Assembly (NCBI GenBank): GCA_002350625.1 | Contig: DEFE01000018.1 | Coordinates: 76,243-134,696, forward strand | Length of the DNA stretch: 58,454 nt | Origin: Lachnospiraceae bacterium UBA2860 | GTDB taxonomy: Bacteria; Bacillota; Clostridia; Lachnospirales; Lachnospiraceae | Direction: 5' to 3' | Shown here: positions 16,380-25,350 of the stretch, piece by piece | How positions within the stretch are numbered: position 1 is the first letter of the stretch | How the letters are laid out: the number at the start of each line of letters is the position of its first letter | The notes under the pieces: model-generated | What the model saw: only the letters and a program-made list of their open reading frames with translations | What the model was told of the DNA's origin: nothing | The model's database searches: none | Position numbers and translations under genes: made by a program

Positions 16380-16985
16380 TGTGATATGCCTTCGGGAGTA
16401 TCATCACGTGATCCGGAAGTGGGAGCTATGGCTGTTTGAGCCTCCAAAGGCATACTGACAATTTCTGTCAACATAGATAAATCACATACAATCCCGGCAA
16501 AATTCAATTCCATGCTCAAAAAAATTTTTCAGGAAAATATTAAATAATTTGGGAAAAATCGCGATTTAGTCCCCAATATAAGGGTAGAGGGATCTTTTTT
16601 TGAGATCCTGCCAGCACCCTGAAAATTGAATATACAGATATCGGATACGTTATCCTGCGGGCGGGTAAGAGCGCCAGCCGTATAAGCGGCCCGCGATGAT
16701 TCCTGAAAGGGAGGAGCGGCCAGGCCGTTTTGAAATGTCGGATTGCAACCGGCAGGGCGATGAAACGCAGGTAAGACAATGATACTTCTGCCGAAGGGCA
16801 GCCCGGCGAGAACCGCGGGGAGGCGAGGAGCCTATGGAGACTGCAAGCAGCAGGCCGTCCGGTATTGATTCCCAGCGCCGGGGTGTACGTGGTAAAATGC
16901 GGTGGCGATCATAAAAGTTTTGGATTGGAAGAGGAATTCGATTATAGAGTTCATTTCCAAGGAAATCCGAAATAGAGAGAATAAA

Positions 16986-17016
16986 CGGCGGACGGATCAC
17001 TTGATCCGGTCCGCCG
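16986..17016. repeat. Strong hairpin
   Basis: CGGCGGAC-GGATCA pairs with TGATCCGGTCCGCCG around a short loop, with one bulged base. There is no T tract on the plus side. It may be part of the candidate RNA or a leftward terminator. Confidence 0.6.
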
Positions 17017-17110
17017 ATATTAAAAAATCAGGTCAGGACCAGCAGATTGTCAGCACATTTCTTCTATAAGTGCGTCTAAAGCACAGTAATCCATATGAGA
17101 ATCTTTACAT

Positions 17111-17163
17111 AGAGCACCGGGGTAAATGTCATGTGTATCATGGCAGCTCCGGTGCTCTTTTTG
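17111..17163 (+). terminator. Terminator or attenuator before the DUF5688 gene
   Basis: AGAGCACCGG pairs with CCGGTGCTCT across a 28-base loop and is followed by TTTTTG. It overlaps the TTACATAG motif at 17105-17112 and ends 43 bp before the DUF5688 start. Confidence 0.75.
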
Positions 17164-17206
17164 TTTCCCAAAAACAAGCACATAGAAAGAGAGGAAATGG
17201 GTTTAT

Positions 17207-18265
17207 ATGGATTACGGAGAGTTTCTTGACAGGGCGGCTTTGGATCTCGGAAAGGAGCTGCACGCACGTGGATTTGATGCGGATGTAGACAGGCACAAGG
17301 TAGAAAAGCTGCAGGGAAAGAGCTATGAGGGGCTGAGGGTGGTGCGGCAGGGAGATATGGCCGGCCATGTCATTGACCCGAAACACTATTATCAGGAGAT
17401 TCAAAACGGACGCACGTACAAGAGTACGATCTGGGAGATGGCGGACTTCTCAGAGGAAGCCATGAAGGCTGTTCCGGATCTGGAGGCGATCCCTTTCGGG
17501 GATTACGAAACCATGAAGCAGCACCTCATCATCGAAGTGGTATCCCGCAGCGAAAATGCAGGCATGCTTCAGAACGTGCCGCACAAGGAACTGATTGATC
17601 TTGCTGAAGTATACCGGTGTGTGATTCCGATGGGCGACGGGCGGAGCGGGTCAATCCTGATCACAAACCAGATGCTGGAGCATATGGACCTGACGAAGGA
17701 ACAGCTCCAGAGGGATGCCCACCAGTACGCACCGCAGAATAATCCGGTTTCCATCATGTCGATTGGTGCTGTCATGGGATCACTTATCCCCGGGATGACG
17801 GATCATGAAACCGAAGTTGTTGCCGGTGAGGTTCCCTTCTATGTGGCACAGGGATCACAGCAGTCCTATGGGGCCGGCGTGATCTGCTATCCGGATTTCA
17901 TGGAAAATGCCGCAAAGCAGCTGGGGGGAAATTTCTATGTGCTCCCGTCATCTATTCATGAAGTTCTGTTGCTCCCTGAGACCGGGGCATTCCATTCCCC
18001 GGAGCTCCTGCAGATGGTGACAGAGGTGAATGCCGGAGTGGTTTCTCCGGAAGAAAGGCTTGCGGACAACGTCTATCATTACGATTCCCTTGCCAGAGTC
18101 TTTGAGACCGGCAAACAGTATGAAGACAGGATGGCAGCCCGGGAAGCGGACAGGGGCAGAAAACCGTCCGTAATCGCTTCCCTGAACGAGAAAAAACAGA
18201 TGAGCCAGAACCATACAGCCCCTGCAGGAAGAATTGACCGGGGCAGATCGGGGGTGTCGCTTTGA
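17207..18265 (+). CDS. DUF5688 family protein
   Basis: This 352-residue protein has the pattern of the DUF5688 family, which I know from clostridial conjugative elements. It opens with YGEFLDRAALDLGKELHARG, has YRCVIPMGDG and SILITNQMLEHM (about 143-165), and later GGNFYVLPSSIHEVLLLPE (about 244-262). No catalytic motif is known and its role in the element is not established. The stop codon overlaps the start of the next gene by four bases, so the pair is translationally coupled. It opens the replication and partition operon. Confidence 0.82.
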   Translation: MDYGEFLDRAALDLGKELHARGFDADVDRHKVEKLQGKSYEGLRVVRQGDMAGHVIDPKHYYQEIQNGRTYKSTIWEMADFSEEAMKAVPDLEAIPFGDYETMKQHLIIEVVSRSENAGMLQNVPHKELIDLAEVYRCVIPMGDGRSGSILITNQMLEHMDLTKEQLQRDAHQYAPQNNPVSIMSIGAVMGSLIPGMTDHETEVVAGEVPFYVAQGSQQSYGAGVICYPDFMENAAKQLGGNFYVLPSSIHEVLLLPETGAFHSPELLQMVTEVNAGVVSPEERLADNVYHYDSLARVFETGKQYEDRMAAREADRGRKPSVIASLNEKKQMSQNHTAPAGRIDRGRSGVSL

Positions 18266-18717
18266 AAATACAGGAACAAAGGGCAGGATCGGCATTTTCT
18301 CGTATCACTGTCGCTGTCTCCGGGAAATACAAGCCGAAGTACACACTGAAGCAGCGGATTGACTGCATTGACTGCCTGTATTTTAACCGGAAAGAGTGTC
18401 ACTGTATGCTCGGTGAAGAGAACTGTATCCTGTTGAAGGTGCTTCAGGTCTCAGACAAACCGATAGAATGCAAGTACTGCTACTGGTGGAATTCAGCGAC
18501 AAAAAGCTGCAGACGTGATTCGATTGGTGGCTGTGCATATGAGAGTGCTTATTCCAAATCACACCAGGCAGAAAGCCTGCTGACAGATAATCCAGAAGCA
18601 GCTCATTGCAGAACCTGTCCCTATAGCAGAGATCATTCCGGTGAACCCTGTGTCAGTTTCTGCATGAAAAATGTGCTGGAGGAGTGGCTGGTAGAAAGGA
18701 GGACACGGCAAATGTGA
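18262..18717 (+). CDS. Cysteine-rich ICE protein
   Basis: This 151-residue protein has three cysteine clusters: CIDCLYFNRKECHC, CKYCYWWNSATKSC and CRTCPYSRDHSGEPC with SFC. They are probably zinc- or iron-sulfur-binding. I do not recognise the family. It is coupled by a four-base overlap to DUF5688 and overlaps the RepA start (ATGTGA), so it is co-expressed with the replication module. A regulatory or DNA-binding role is a guess. Confidence 0.65.
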   Translation: MKIQEQRAGSAFSRITVAVSGKYKPKYTLKQRIDCIDCLYFNRKECHCMLGEENCILLKVLQVSDKPIECKYCYWWNSATKSCRRDSIGGCAYESAYSKSHQAESLLTDNPEAAHCRTCPYSRDHSGEPCVSFCMKNVLEEWLVERRTRQM

Positions 18718-19667
18718 CTGACTGCAGGGATTTCGCGTATTATTACGCAGGAGAAGGAGAGCAGTACGTCTTCTACCGTGTGCCGAAGATCCTGTTTACA
18801 AATGATCGCTACCGTAAAATCTCTACGGATGCCAAGATGCTTTACGGACTGATGCTCGACCGGATGGCTCTGTCCGAGAAGAACGATTGGCGCGATGAGG
18901 GAGGAAGGCTTTATATCTACTATTCTGCCCAGGATATACAGGATGCTTTGAATATCGGCAGGACAAAAGCAGAGCAGCTGCTTGCAGAATTGGAAAAGAA
19001 CGGACTGTTGGTAAGGAAACGGCAGGGTCTTTGTAAACCCAACCGGATTTATATCGGCAGATTCCTGAGGACGGAGGAGGATGTGAACATCCAGATGTTC
19101 AATATCCGGTCATCCGGATGTTCAGATTTCGAACATCCGGATGATCAGAATCTGAACACTAATAATACTGATAAGAATAATATTGAATTGAGTAAGATCA
19201 AATCGATCTATCAGGAATCCGGTGAGAGGAAACCTTCCTGCAGGGAGTCTGTATCATCGGTCCGGACATTTTCAGAGAAAAAAGAGATGGATGGGATTGA
19301 TGCGATGGAGCAGAGATCTGCATATATTTCTTTCTTTGAAGAACAATGTGGGTTTGAGAGCCTTACAGAGGAATATCCCGGCAGGGAGGATGAACTTCAG
19401 GGAATCAAGGATCTTCTGGTGGATACTTGTATGACCGGTGCTGATACCATCCGTATCTCCGGTGAGGATAAGCCAGCAGCGGTTGTGAAAGGACAGCTGA
19501 TGAAACTGAATATTGAACATATCCGGTATGTATTGGGATGCATGGCAGATAATACGACGAAGGTGACGAACCCGAAGGCGTACCTGCTGGCATCCCTTTA
19601 TAATGCCCCGCTTACGATGGGGGCTTACTACAGATCCCGCGTTAACCACGATCTATATGCCTTATGA
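18714..19667 (+). CDS. repA: RepA_N-type replication initiator
   Basis: This 317-residue initiator of the RepA N-terminal family starts plasmid-type replication of the excised circle. The N-terminal domain carries YYAGEGEQYVFYRVPKILF, YRKISTDAKMLYGLMLDRM and the winged-helix part DIQDALNIGRTKAEQLLAEL (about residues 77-96). The C-terminal DnaD-like half follows a variable linker. GTG 18714 overlaps the previous stop codon, and AGGAGG is about 11 bases upstream. The linker region contains three 23-bp iteron-like repeats, and in RepA_N plasmids the origin lies inside repA. Confidence 0.85.
   Translation: MTDCRDFAYYYAGEGEQYVFYRVPKILFTNDRYRKISTDAKMLYGLMLDRMALSEKNDWRDEGGRLYIYYSAQDIQDALNIGRTKAEQLLAELEKNGLLVRKRQGLCKPNRIYIGRFLRTEEDVNIQMFNIRSSGCSDFEHPDDQNLNTNNTDKNNIELSKIKSIYQESGERKPSCRESVSSVRTFSEKKEMDGIDAMEQRSAYISFFEEQCGFESLTEEYPGREDELQGIKDLLVDTCMTGADTIRISGEDKPAAVVKGQLMKLNIEHIRYVLGCMADNTTKVTNPKAYLLASLYNAPLTMGAYYRSRVNHDLYAL
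19085..19153 (+). repeat. Three tandem 23-bp iteron-like repeats in repA
   Basis: Starts at 19085, 19108 and 19131 give units with the shared core CATCCRGATG followed by TTC or ATC. Each core is itself a near-palindrome. The 23-bp period is not a multiple of three, so this is a DNA repeat rather than a protein repeat. It lies in the variable linker of the initiator gene and is a candidate replication origin. Confidence 0.7.
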
Positions 19668-19760
19668 AGTGCTTAAGGGAAGGAATTCATAATCCTGCTT
19701 TGGCTCGTGAGATATGCGGCAGCCGGTGATCCGGCATCAATAAAGGAGGTGGCTGAAAAG

Positions 19761-20588
19761 ATGGCAGATAAGGCAGCTGTAATAGCTGTATGTAACCAGA
19801 AGGGCGGGGTCGGAAAGACAACTACGGTGGAAAACCTCGGAATTGGTCTTGCTCTTGAAGGAAAAAAGGTACTGCTCCTGGACGCTGATCCGCAGGGATC
19901 TTTGACAATTGCCCTTGGAGAGCAGCGACCGGATGACCTGAACATGACGATCTCAGATCTGATGGCAGGAGCGATGGAGAGTCAGCCGGTTTCAAATGAT
20001 GAGGGGATCCTCCATCATGAGGAAGGGGTCGATTTCATACCGGCCGACATTTCCTTGTCGGGCCTGGAGGTATCTCTTGTCAATGCGATGAACCGGGAGA
20101 AGATTTTGCGGCAGGTGATTGAGCCTTACAGAAAGGATTACGACTATATCCTGATTGACGGGATGCCGTCCCTTGGGATGCTGACGATCAATACCCTCGC
20201 TGCAGCGGATAGTGTCCTGATACCGGTGCAGTCCCAGTTTCTGTCCGCAAAAGGTCTGGAAATGCTTCTGCAGACAGTCAGTAAAGTAAAGCGGCAGATC
20301 AACCCGAAGCTTAGGATACAGGGTGTGCTTCTCACCATGGTGGACCAGAGAACAAATTATTCACGGGAAATATCAGGGCTGATCCGGGAGGCTTATGGCG
20401 GGAAGATCAAAGTATTTGATACTGAGATTCCGCGGTCTGTCAGGGCAGCTGAGATCAGTGCCGAGGGCCGAAGCATTTTCCGGCATGACACGAAGGGAAA
20501 AGTGGCAGAGGCTTATCGGGCATTGACGAAAGAAGTCCTTGATGCTGCGCAGCTCCGGAAGCAGAGACAGAAGGAAGACTGTCTGTAA
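19761..20588 (+). CDS. parA: ParA-type partition ATPase
   Basis: This 275-residue ParA/Soj ATPase separates or stabilises the element together with ParB. It has a deviant Walker A (NQKGGVGKTTT, Lys19), a Walker A' aspartate in LLLDADPQGSL and Walker B (DYILIDGMPSLG). There is no N-terminal HTH, so autoregulation would need ParB or another protein. I chose ATG 19761 behind AAAGGAGG. The gap to repA is 93 bp. Its partner parB is almost 10 kb away because the pilus operon lies between them. Confidence 0.92.
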   Translation: MADKAAVIAVCNQKGGVGKTTTVENLGIGLALEGKKVLLLDADPQGSLTIALGEQRPDDLNMTISDLMAGAMESQPVSNDEGILHHEEGVDFIPADISLSGLEVSLVNAMNREKILRQVIEPYRKDYDYILIDGMPSLGMLTINTLAAADSVLIPVQSQFLSAKGLEMLLQTVSKVKRQINPKLRIQGVLLTMVDQRTNYSREISGLIREAYGGKIKVFDTEIPRSVRAAEISAEGRSIFRHDTKGKVAEAYRALTKEVLDAAQLRKQRQKEDCL

Positions 20589-20598
20589 AGGGAATGCC

Positions 20599-21072
20599 AT
20601 GGAAGGGGCATTCTGTATGAGCAGTGATGAGCTGCAGCACTTCTGTTCAGTGCAGGAAGCGGTGATGTTTTATGAACCCGGAGGCCAGCCGGAGATGGTT
20701 TCCGGAGAAGTCGGCTATGGATGCCTGCTGACATATCTTGGCTCAATAGACATCAGGAGAATTGGTGAGACAGATCTGTTTATCGGATATGATAACAGGC
20801 AGGGAATGAAAGTGGGAAAATACCGTTTCTTTATCAGGGGACGGTGTTTTATTTTTGCCAGAAACAAAGACAGTGGACTCAGGGCGATCCGGGTATCGGA
20901 AGCCTGCTGGCTTTGCCACTATCTGTGGACGAGAACTTCAAGGCGGCGCTGTCGGGGACAGGTGGAGTACGTACTCCATATTGAATCAACGGGAGGAAAA
21001 AATGATTATGAGCAAAACGTTAAGACAGAGTGTAATGGAAAAAATGGCAATGGATTTCTGCAAGGTGTTTGA
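20599..21072 (+). CDS. Hypothetical protein, possibly frameshifted at the end
   Basis: This is a 157-residue frame with no family I recognise. It has a beta-rich core (GYGCLLTYLGSIDIRRIG, then GKYRFFIRGRCFIFAR) followed by an arginine- and cysteine-rich stretch. The last 24 codons overlap the next gene, which has its own good ribosome site (GGGAGG). The overlap and the odd tail suggest the frame is shifted near 20,930 and that the true C-terminus differs. It starts 11 bp after parA. Confidence 0.45.
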   Translation: MEGAFCMSSDELQHFCSVQEAVMFYEPGGQPEMVSGEVGYGCLLTYLGSIDIRRIGETDLFIGYDNRQGMKVGKYRFFIRGRCFIFARNKDSGLRAIRVSEACWLCHYLWTRTSRRRCRGQVEYVLHIESTGGKNDYEQNVKTECNGKNGNGFLQGV

Positions 21073-21271
21073 TGAGGCAGCCAATAATATTGGTTTTGAA
21101 AATGCATTTGAAATAGTCAATATGATAACGCTGCTTTCCTTTGAGGAACTGGAACTCCTTACTGAAACGTGCAATCTGGTTTTTGGAATAATAGACATGT
21201 ACCGTAACCCGGAACTGATCTTTACTGAGAAAAGTAAGAACACCTCACCGGGAAATAGCTGCCAGGAATGA
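21002..21271 (+). CDS. Small helical hypothetical protein
   Basis: An 89-residue protein predicted to be mostly helical (MEKMAMDFCKVFDEAANNIG, LLSFEELELLTETCNLVFGI). GGGAGG lies five to ten bases before ATG 21002. I recognise no family. It is the last gene of the replication-partition group before the pilus operon. Confidence 0.6.
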   Translation: MIMSKTLRQSVMEKMAMDFCKVFDEAANNIGFENAFEIVNMITLLSFEELELLTETCNLVFGIIDMYRNPELIFTEKSKNTSPGNSCQE

Positions 21272-21401
21272 TCTCTTTGGTTAATGGTACAGGAAATAAC
21301 CAGATTCGGTAGAAAGGGGGTCTGAATTATCAAGTCGTCCGAATTGATAACGACTGTAAAAAGGGGTGCTGAGGCACCTGCAAATAATAAGGAGAACACA
21401 A

Positions 21402-23180
21402 ATGAATTATAAAAAGCTTATGTGCAGCACAATCGCAGGAATAATGGTTATGACGATGCTGGCAGCGCCGGCAGCTGCAGTCACCACAACCGATTACACC
21501 ATTGATACCACAAAGAAGACCAGCCTCACGCTGGTCAAGATCAAAGAAAATGACGGCCATGTGAAGGACGGCAACGGCCTTGCGGACAGCACAGTTACAA
21601 ACGTCGGCATGCAGGGCATCCAGTTCGGCGCGCTGAAGATCGCCGATCTTGTCTCCGTGACCGGCGGCAACCAGATCGGTTTCTATTTCGACAACGTTGA
21701 CCGCGGTTACCTCGACCTGCTTTCCGCAGCCGGCGTTACAACGGCACAGACCACTATCGACAGCCACACCTACTACACCACGGAGGACCTGAGCGCTTCC
21801 ATTAAGGCCATGAACCTGAAGGCCGGTTCCACACCCGGTGAGGTGCAGCTCAACAATTACGTCCGCAACAATCCTTCCACAAAGAGGATGCCGGCGACGG
21901 ACAGCGCGGGAAAGACGACCCTGACCGGTCTTGACCAGGGCCTGTATCTCGTATCTGAGATTGACTATTCCGCCTATGTGGCGCAGGCCGGGCGCGATAC
22001 CGACGTGAATACGGACCCGGGAACAAAGGAAGTCGTTTACAACCCGACATCCCCGTTCCTTGTCAGCCTCCCGATGACGGACCAGTCTTCCGACGCTGCA
22101 TCCAAGTGGATGTATGACGTCACGGTATACCCGAAGAACCAGACGGCGACGATCCCGAAGTTCATCGTACAGGAAGGTTCCACTACCCTTGTCCAGAGTG
22201 ACGACCGCGAGATCGGCGAGCCCTTCGAGCAGGTGCTGACACCTTCCGCCCCGGTAGTGATCGAGGGCAATAAGTACGAGAAGTACGTGGTCACCGATAC
22301 GATGGTGAAAGGGCTGGCATTTGTCAAAGTCAACCAGGTGAAACTCGGCGCGAAGGTGGTCAACCCGAAGGATAAGAATGATTTCAGTTCCTTTGAGACA
22401 CTCACCGAAGGGACCGATTACCGTGTAAATGGAACCGCCGGTGACCGCACCTTCTCCGTCGAGTTCCTTGCCGCCGGCCTTGCGAAGCTGAACGCCAGGA
22501 CTGTCAACAGCCAGGTTGCTGTCTTCTTCGACAGTGTCCTGACAAAGGACGCCCAGGACGGGGATGCTTCCGCCATGACGAATAAGCCGACCCTGACATG
22601 GAAGAACCAGGCGACGGAGGAAATGCAAGTGGAAGGCAATGAGCCCCGCGTTTATACCTACCGCCTCAATGTCGAGAAGAAGGGTGTGACGGATGCAACG
22701 AAGGTTTCCTTCGGCGTTGTCCGCATGAGTGATAATCAGGCAGTTTCCTTTGTGGAGGAATCTTCCGGTCTCTACCATCTCTTTGACAATGACAAAGACA
22801 ACCCCTCCGCAAAAACCGAGGTGATCCACCCGTCGAGGGATGGACATCTTACGATCCGAGGACTGGATGATGAAACCTATGAATTCACCGAGAAATCCAC
22901 GGAGAACGGCCATGAGCTACTGAAGTCGAAGTTCCAGGTGAAGCTGGTCGGGAATGACCCGGTCGACGGCAACCTTGAAGCAGCGACACTCAGCACGGAC
23001 GGAAAGGAAGCGGATATCACTATCAATAAGGGTACTGCATCCTTCTCCGCTGAGAACTTCGCATCCATCGTACTCCGTACCGGTGGTGCCGGTACTGTGG
23101 CGGTTTATATCGGCGCTGCCTGCGCATTTGCAGCATCCATCGCTGCATATCTCATGATGAGAAGAAAGAGGAGGGCATGA
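21402..23180 (+). CDS. Major (backbone) pilin, sortase-assembled
   Basis: This 592-residue secreted pilin has a signal peptide (about 1-27, AGIMVMTMLAAPAAA). The pilin motif VYPKN (Lys245) is where sortase C joins subunits. FctA-like and isopeptide-forming domains follow, with a Cna-B domain that includes RGLDDETYEFTEKST (about 485-500). The cell-wall sorting signal is LRTGG (starting at Leu558), then a membrane helix and RRKRRA. The variant LRTGG replaces LPxTG. It is the first gene of the operon with the sortase and two more surface proteins, with overlaps of four bases. AAGGAG precedes ATG 21402. Confidence 0.9.
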   Translation: MNYKKLMCSTIAGIMVMTMLAAPAAAVTTTDYTIDTTKKTSLTLVKIKENDGHVKDGNGLADSTVTNVGMQGIQFGALKIADLVSVTGGNQIGFYFDNVDRGYLDLLSAAGVTTAQTTIDSHTYYTTEDLSASIKAMNLKAGSTPGEVQLNNYVRNNPSTKRMPATDSAGKTTLTGLDQGLYLVSEIDYSAYVAQAGRDTDVNTDPGTKEVVYNPTSPFLVSLPMTDQSSDAASKWMYDVTVYPKNQTATIPKFIVQEGSTTLVQSDDREIGEPFEQVLTPSAPVVIEGNKYEKYVVTDTMVKGLAFVKVNQVKLGAKVVNPKDKNDFSSFETLTEGTDYRVNGTAGDRTFSVEFLAAGLAKLNARTVNSQVAVFFDSVLTKDAQDGDASAMTNKPTLTWKNQATEEMQVEGNEPRVYTYRLNVEKKGVTDATKVSFGVVRMSDNQAVSFVEESSGLYHLFDNDKDNPSAKTEVIHPSRDGHLTIRGLDDETYEFTEKSTENGHELLKSKFQVKLVGNDPVDGNLEAATLSTDGKEADITINKGTASFSAENFASIVLRTGGAGTVAVYIGAACAFAASIAAYLMMRRKRRA

Positions 23181-24277
23181 GTAAGCCTGGAAAACAGAAT
23201 AAACGAAAAGGCGGAAGCCGGACCGGATCAGGTCCGGCTTTCATCATTTTAAGCGCCGCCATCTGGATTGGACTTACAATCGCGGCGGCACTTTTTGTTG
23301 GACCTTCCTTCTTTGATGCCCGTGCCAACATGACACAGATCCAGAAGATCACCGGTTACACCAAAGCCATGGATTCCATGACGGATGAGAAAGCGGAGAA
23401 ACAAAAAGCAGCTGCCGAAACGTACAACGAAAAGATCCGGAAAGAGCAGGATGCGCAGATTTTCAGATACAGGGGAGAAGCAGCCACGGATGAGGATTAT
23501 GAGCAGCAGCTCTCGGAGGATGAAGGCGGCGTAATGGGCTACCTGGAGATCCCGAAATTAAAGCTGTACCTCCCCATCTCCCACGGCACCAAATCGGATG
23601 AGCTGGAATACGAATGTGGCCACATGTACGGGACTTCCCTTCCAATCGGCGGTGAATCCACCCATGCCGTGATCGCAGGACATACCGGGCTTCCGACAGC
23701 GGACCTGTTTACCCATCTGACGGACCTGGAAGCCGGTGATGAATTCCGGATTCATGTGCTCGGAGAAATCCATGCCTATAAAGTCCGGAACATCTGGATT
23801 GTGCTGCCGGAGGAGGAAGCCGGTTACCTGCAGGTTGAGGACGGACAGGATCTGGTAACCCTTTATACCTGCACTCCCTACGGCATTAATGACCACAGGC
23901 TGCTGGTACAGGGCGAGCGCATACTTCCTGATCCGAAGGTTGAGAAATCAGGAAAGAGCGAGACGATGATCGTGGAACAGAGGAACAGGGAAGCGATTCT
24001 GAAAACAGGAGTTTACGCATCCATCCCCTGTTCGATTGCCCTGCTCGGTATCCTGCAGACAATCCGTATGATCCTGAAGCGCAGGGAGGGTAAGGAACCA
24101 GAGAAGAGAAAACGGCGAAGAAAAAAGAGCAACAAACCTCCGGGAGAAAAAAGAACCGGAGAGGGAACAAAATCCCCGGGGACTTCCCCGGAAGCGGAGA
24201 ATGATGCAGCGGTGCAGAAAGTCCGCTACGGACGGGGATTTACCTGGGACGGAACCTATGAAAGGAGACGTAGATGA
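23177..24277 (+). CDS. srtC: Class C sortase
   Basis: This 366-residue pilus-polymerising transpeptidase has an N-terminal membrane helix (FIILSAAIWIGLTIAAALFV). The catalytic His169 (IAGHTGLP), Cys232 (TLYTCTPYGIN) and Arg241 (DHRLLVQGE) are all present. FFDARANM near residue 50 may be the lid region, and a second membrane segment and a lysine/arginine-rich cytoplasmic tail of about 80 residues end the protein. The TCTPYG(I/V)N pattern separates class C from housekeeping class A. It overlaps the major pilin stop codon and is followed by two more substrates. Confidence 0.92.
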   Translation: MSKPGKQNKRKGGSRTGSGPAFIILSAAIWIGLTIAAALFVGPSFFDARANMTQIQKITGYTKAMDSMTDEKAEKQKAAAETYNEKIRKEQDAQIFRYRGEAATDEDYEQQLSEDEGGVMGYLEIPKLKLYLPISHGTKSDELEYECGHMYGTSLPIGGESTHAVIAGHTGLPTADLFTHLTDLEAGDEFRIHVLGEIHAYKVRNIWIVLPEEEAGYLQVEDGQDLVTLYTCTPYGINDHRLLVQGERILPDPKVEKSGKSETMIVEQRNREAILKTGVYASIPCSIALLGILQTIRMILKRREGKEPEKRKRRRKKSNKPPGEKRTGEGTKSPGTSPEAENDAAVQKVRYGRGFTWDGTYERRRR

Positions 24278-25350
24278 AGCGAATCAGATATCTTGCCCTG
24301 ATCGCAGGTATGGCGGCAGCACTGGTGGCCGCGCCGGTCATTGCGGCAGGCGATGACTATGTGGTCGATCCCGGGCATCCCGGGAGCATCACAATCAATT
24401 ACCGCGACAGCATCGACGGGGATGATCCGATTGCCGGAGCGGAATTCACGTATTACAGAGTTACAGGTTTTGACTCGGCAATGAGCAAAAGCAACGTGGG
24501 ACTCGCATTCCCGACCCTTCTTAAGGACAAGAAAGGAAACCCGATTGTAGTCAGTAGCAAAAGTGATCCGGAAAAAGTCCGGAAGAAAGTGCAGAACGCC
24601 TACGAGAGGGGAACGCCGGAAGGCGGGGTCATTTATAAAGCCGTGACAGATTCCTCCGGCCGGGCGGTGACGGAAAGCATGGCGCAGGGGATTTACCTTG
24701 CAGTAGAAACGAAACCGGCTAAGGAACACCTGGCATCGAGCCCGTTTTTCGTTGTACTGCCGTATACCCACGGAAACAAATGGAATTACGATATTACGGC
24801 GGATCCAAAGCCGATCCCTTGTGGCGACCTTGTTATCACCAAGGAAGTGAGGGGGAATCAGGCTGACACCAGCCGTGAATTTCATTTCAAAGTCACGATT
24901 AAAGCAGACGGATCTTTCCACTACAAAAAGTCGGACGGGAAAGAGGGGAAAATTAGATCTGGGAAAACCCTGACGCTGAAGTCCGGCGAGTCCGTCACGA
25001 TCGACACGATCCCGGTCGGGACTTCCTACAAGGTGAAGGAAGTGGAGGCCAACCAGGACGGCTACACGACGACTGCGAAAGGAACAAAAGGAAAGATCAA
25101 ACGGAAGGAACAGGCGGTGGCGGCATTTGTCAATTCAAAAGAGACACCAACCGGTACCCCGCCAACAGTGAACACGCCAGGAACTCCTGGTGAGCCGGAA
25201 CCGGAAACCGTTTCCACATATCATCCGGCACCAATCAAGACAGGTGATACGACGAATGTCATCATCTGGCTGGCGCTGGCTGCGGGTGCACTGGTGATCC
25301 TGTACCTGTTAATGGTACCGCGAAGAAAAAAGAAGGAGGACAGGCCATGA
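24274..25350 (+). CDS. Minor or basal pilin
   Basis: A 358-residue secreted pilin subunit with a signal peptide (LIAGMAAALVAAPVIAAG). It has two beta-sandwich domains and a proline- and threonine-rich stalk (about 290-318). The second domain resembles DUF7601 (GDLVITKEVRGNQADTSREF, then HFKVTI). The sorting signal is IKTGD, followed by IIWLALAAGALVILYLLMV and RRKKKED. Proline-rich stalks before the wall anchor are common in pilus base subunits, so a basal role is likely but inferred. It overlaps the sortase and the large surface protein by four bases on each side. Confidence 0.85.
   Translation: MKRIRYLALIAGMAAALVAAPVIAAGDDYVVDPGHPGSITINYRDSIDGDDPIAGAEFTYYRVTGFDSAMSKSNVGLAFPTLLKDKKGNPIVVSSKSDPEKVRKKVQNAYERGTPEGGVIYKAVTDSSGRAVTESMAQGIYLAVETKPAKEHLASSPFFVVLPYTHGNKWNYDITADPKPIPCGDLVITKEVRGNQADTSREFHFKVTIKADGSFHYKKSDGKEGKIRSGKTLTLKSGESVTIDTIPVGTSYKVKEVEANQDGYTTTAKGTKGKIKRKEQAVAAFVNSKETPTGTPPTVNTPGTPGEPEPETVSTYHPAPIKTGDTTNVIIWLALAAGALVILYLLMVPRRKKKEDRP

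Larger units (their letters stand above)
16560..17163 (+). ncRNA. Candidate structured non-coding RNA
   Basis: About 600 bp hold no convincing protein frame on either strand. The core (about 16640-16900) is far more GC-rich than its flanks and has several possible stems. They are GCGGGC (16657) with GCCCGC (16689), CGGC/GCCG at 16717-16727, CTGCC-GAAG-GGCAG near 16790, AGGC/GCCT near 16821, and a 14-bp stem with one bulge at 16986-17016. A Rho-independent terminator at 17111-17163 ends the block in the plus direction although no gene precedes it on that strand. This layout suits an RNA gene or a long leader. I cannot assign a known class. Confidence 0.4.

Noticed and set aside
16366..16458. 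30-codon frame upstream of the RNA block
   Set aside because: It has no ribosome site and overlaps the promoter of the leftward pair.
16560..16980. Group II intron or IS-associated RNA
   Set aside because: No reverse transcriptase, transposase or domain V-like hairpin was found near it, so these labels are not supported.
16650..17000. Minus-strand frame of 116 codons in the candidate RNA block
   Set aside because: It is rich in Arg, Ser and Pro, overlaps several stems and has no recognisable domain, so it is not coding.
21330..22913. 527-codon minus-strand frame opposite the major pilin
   Set aside because: It lies fully over a well-supported pilin gene, lacks a ribosome site and has no family pattern.
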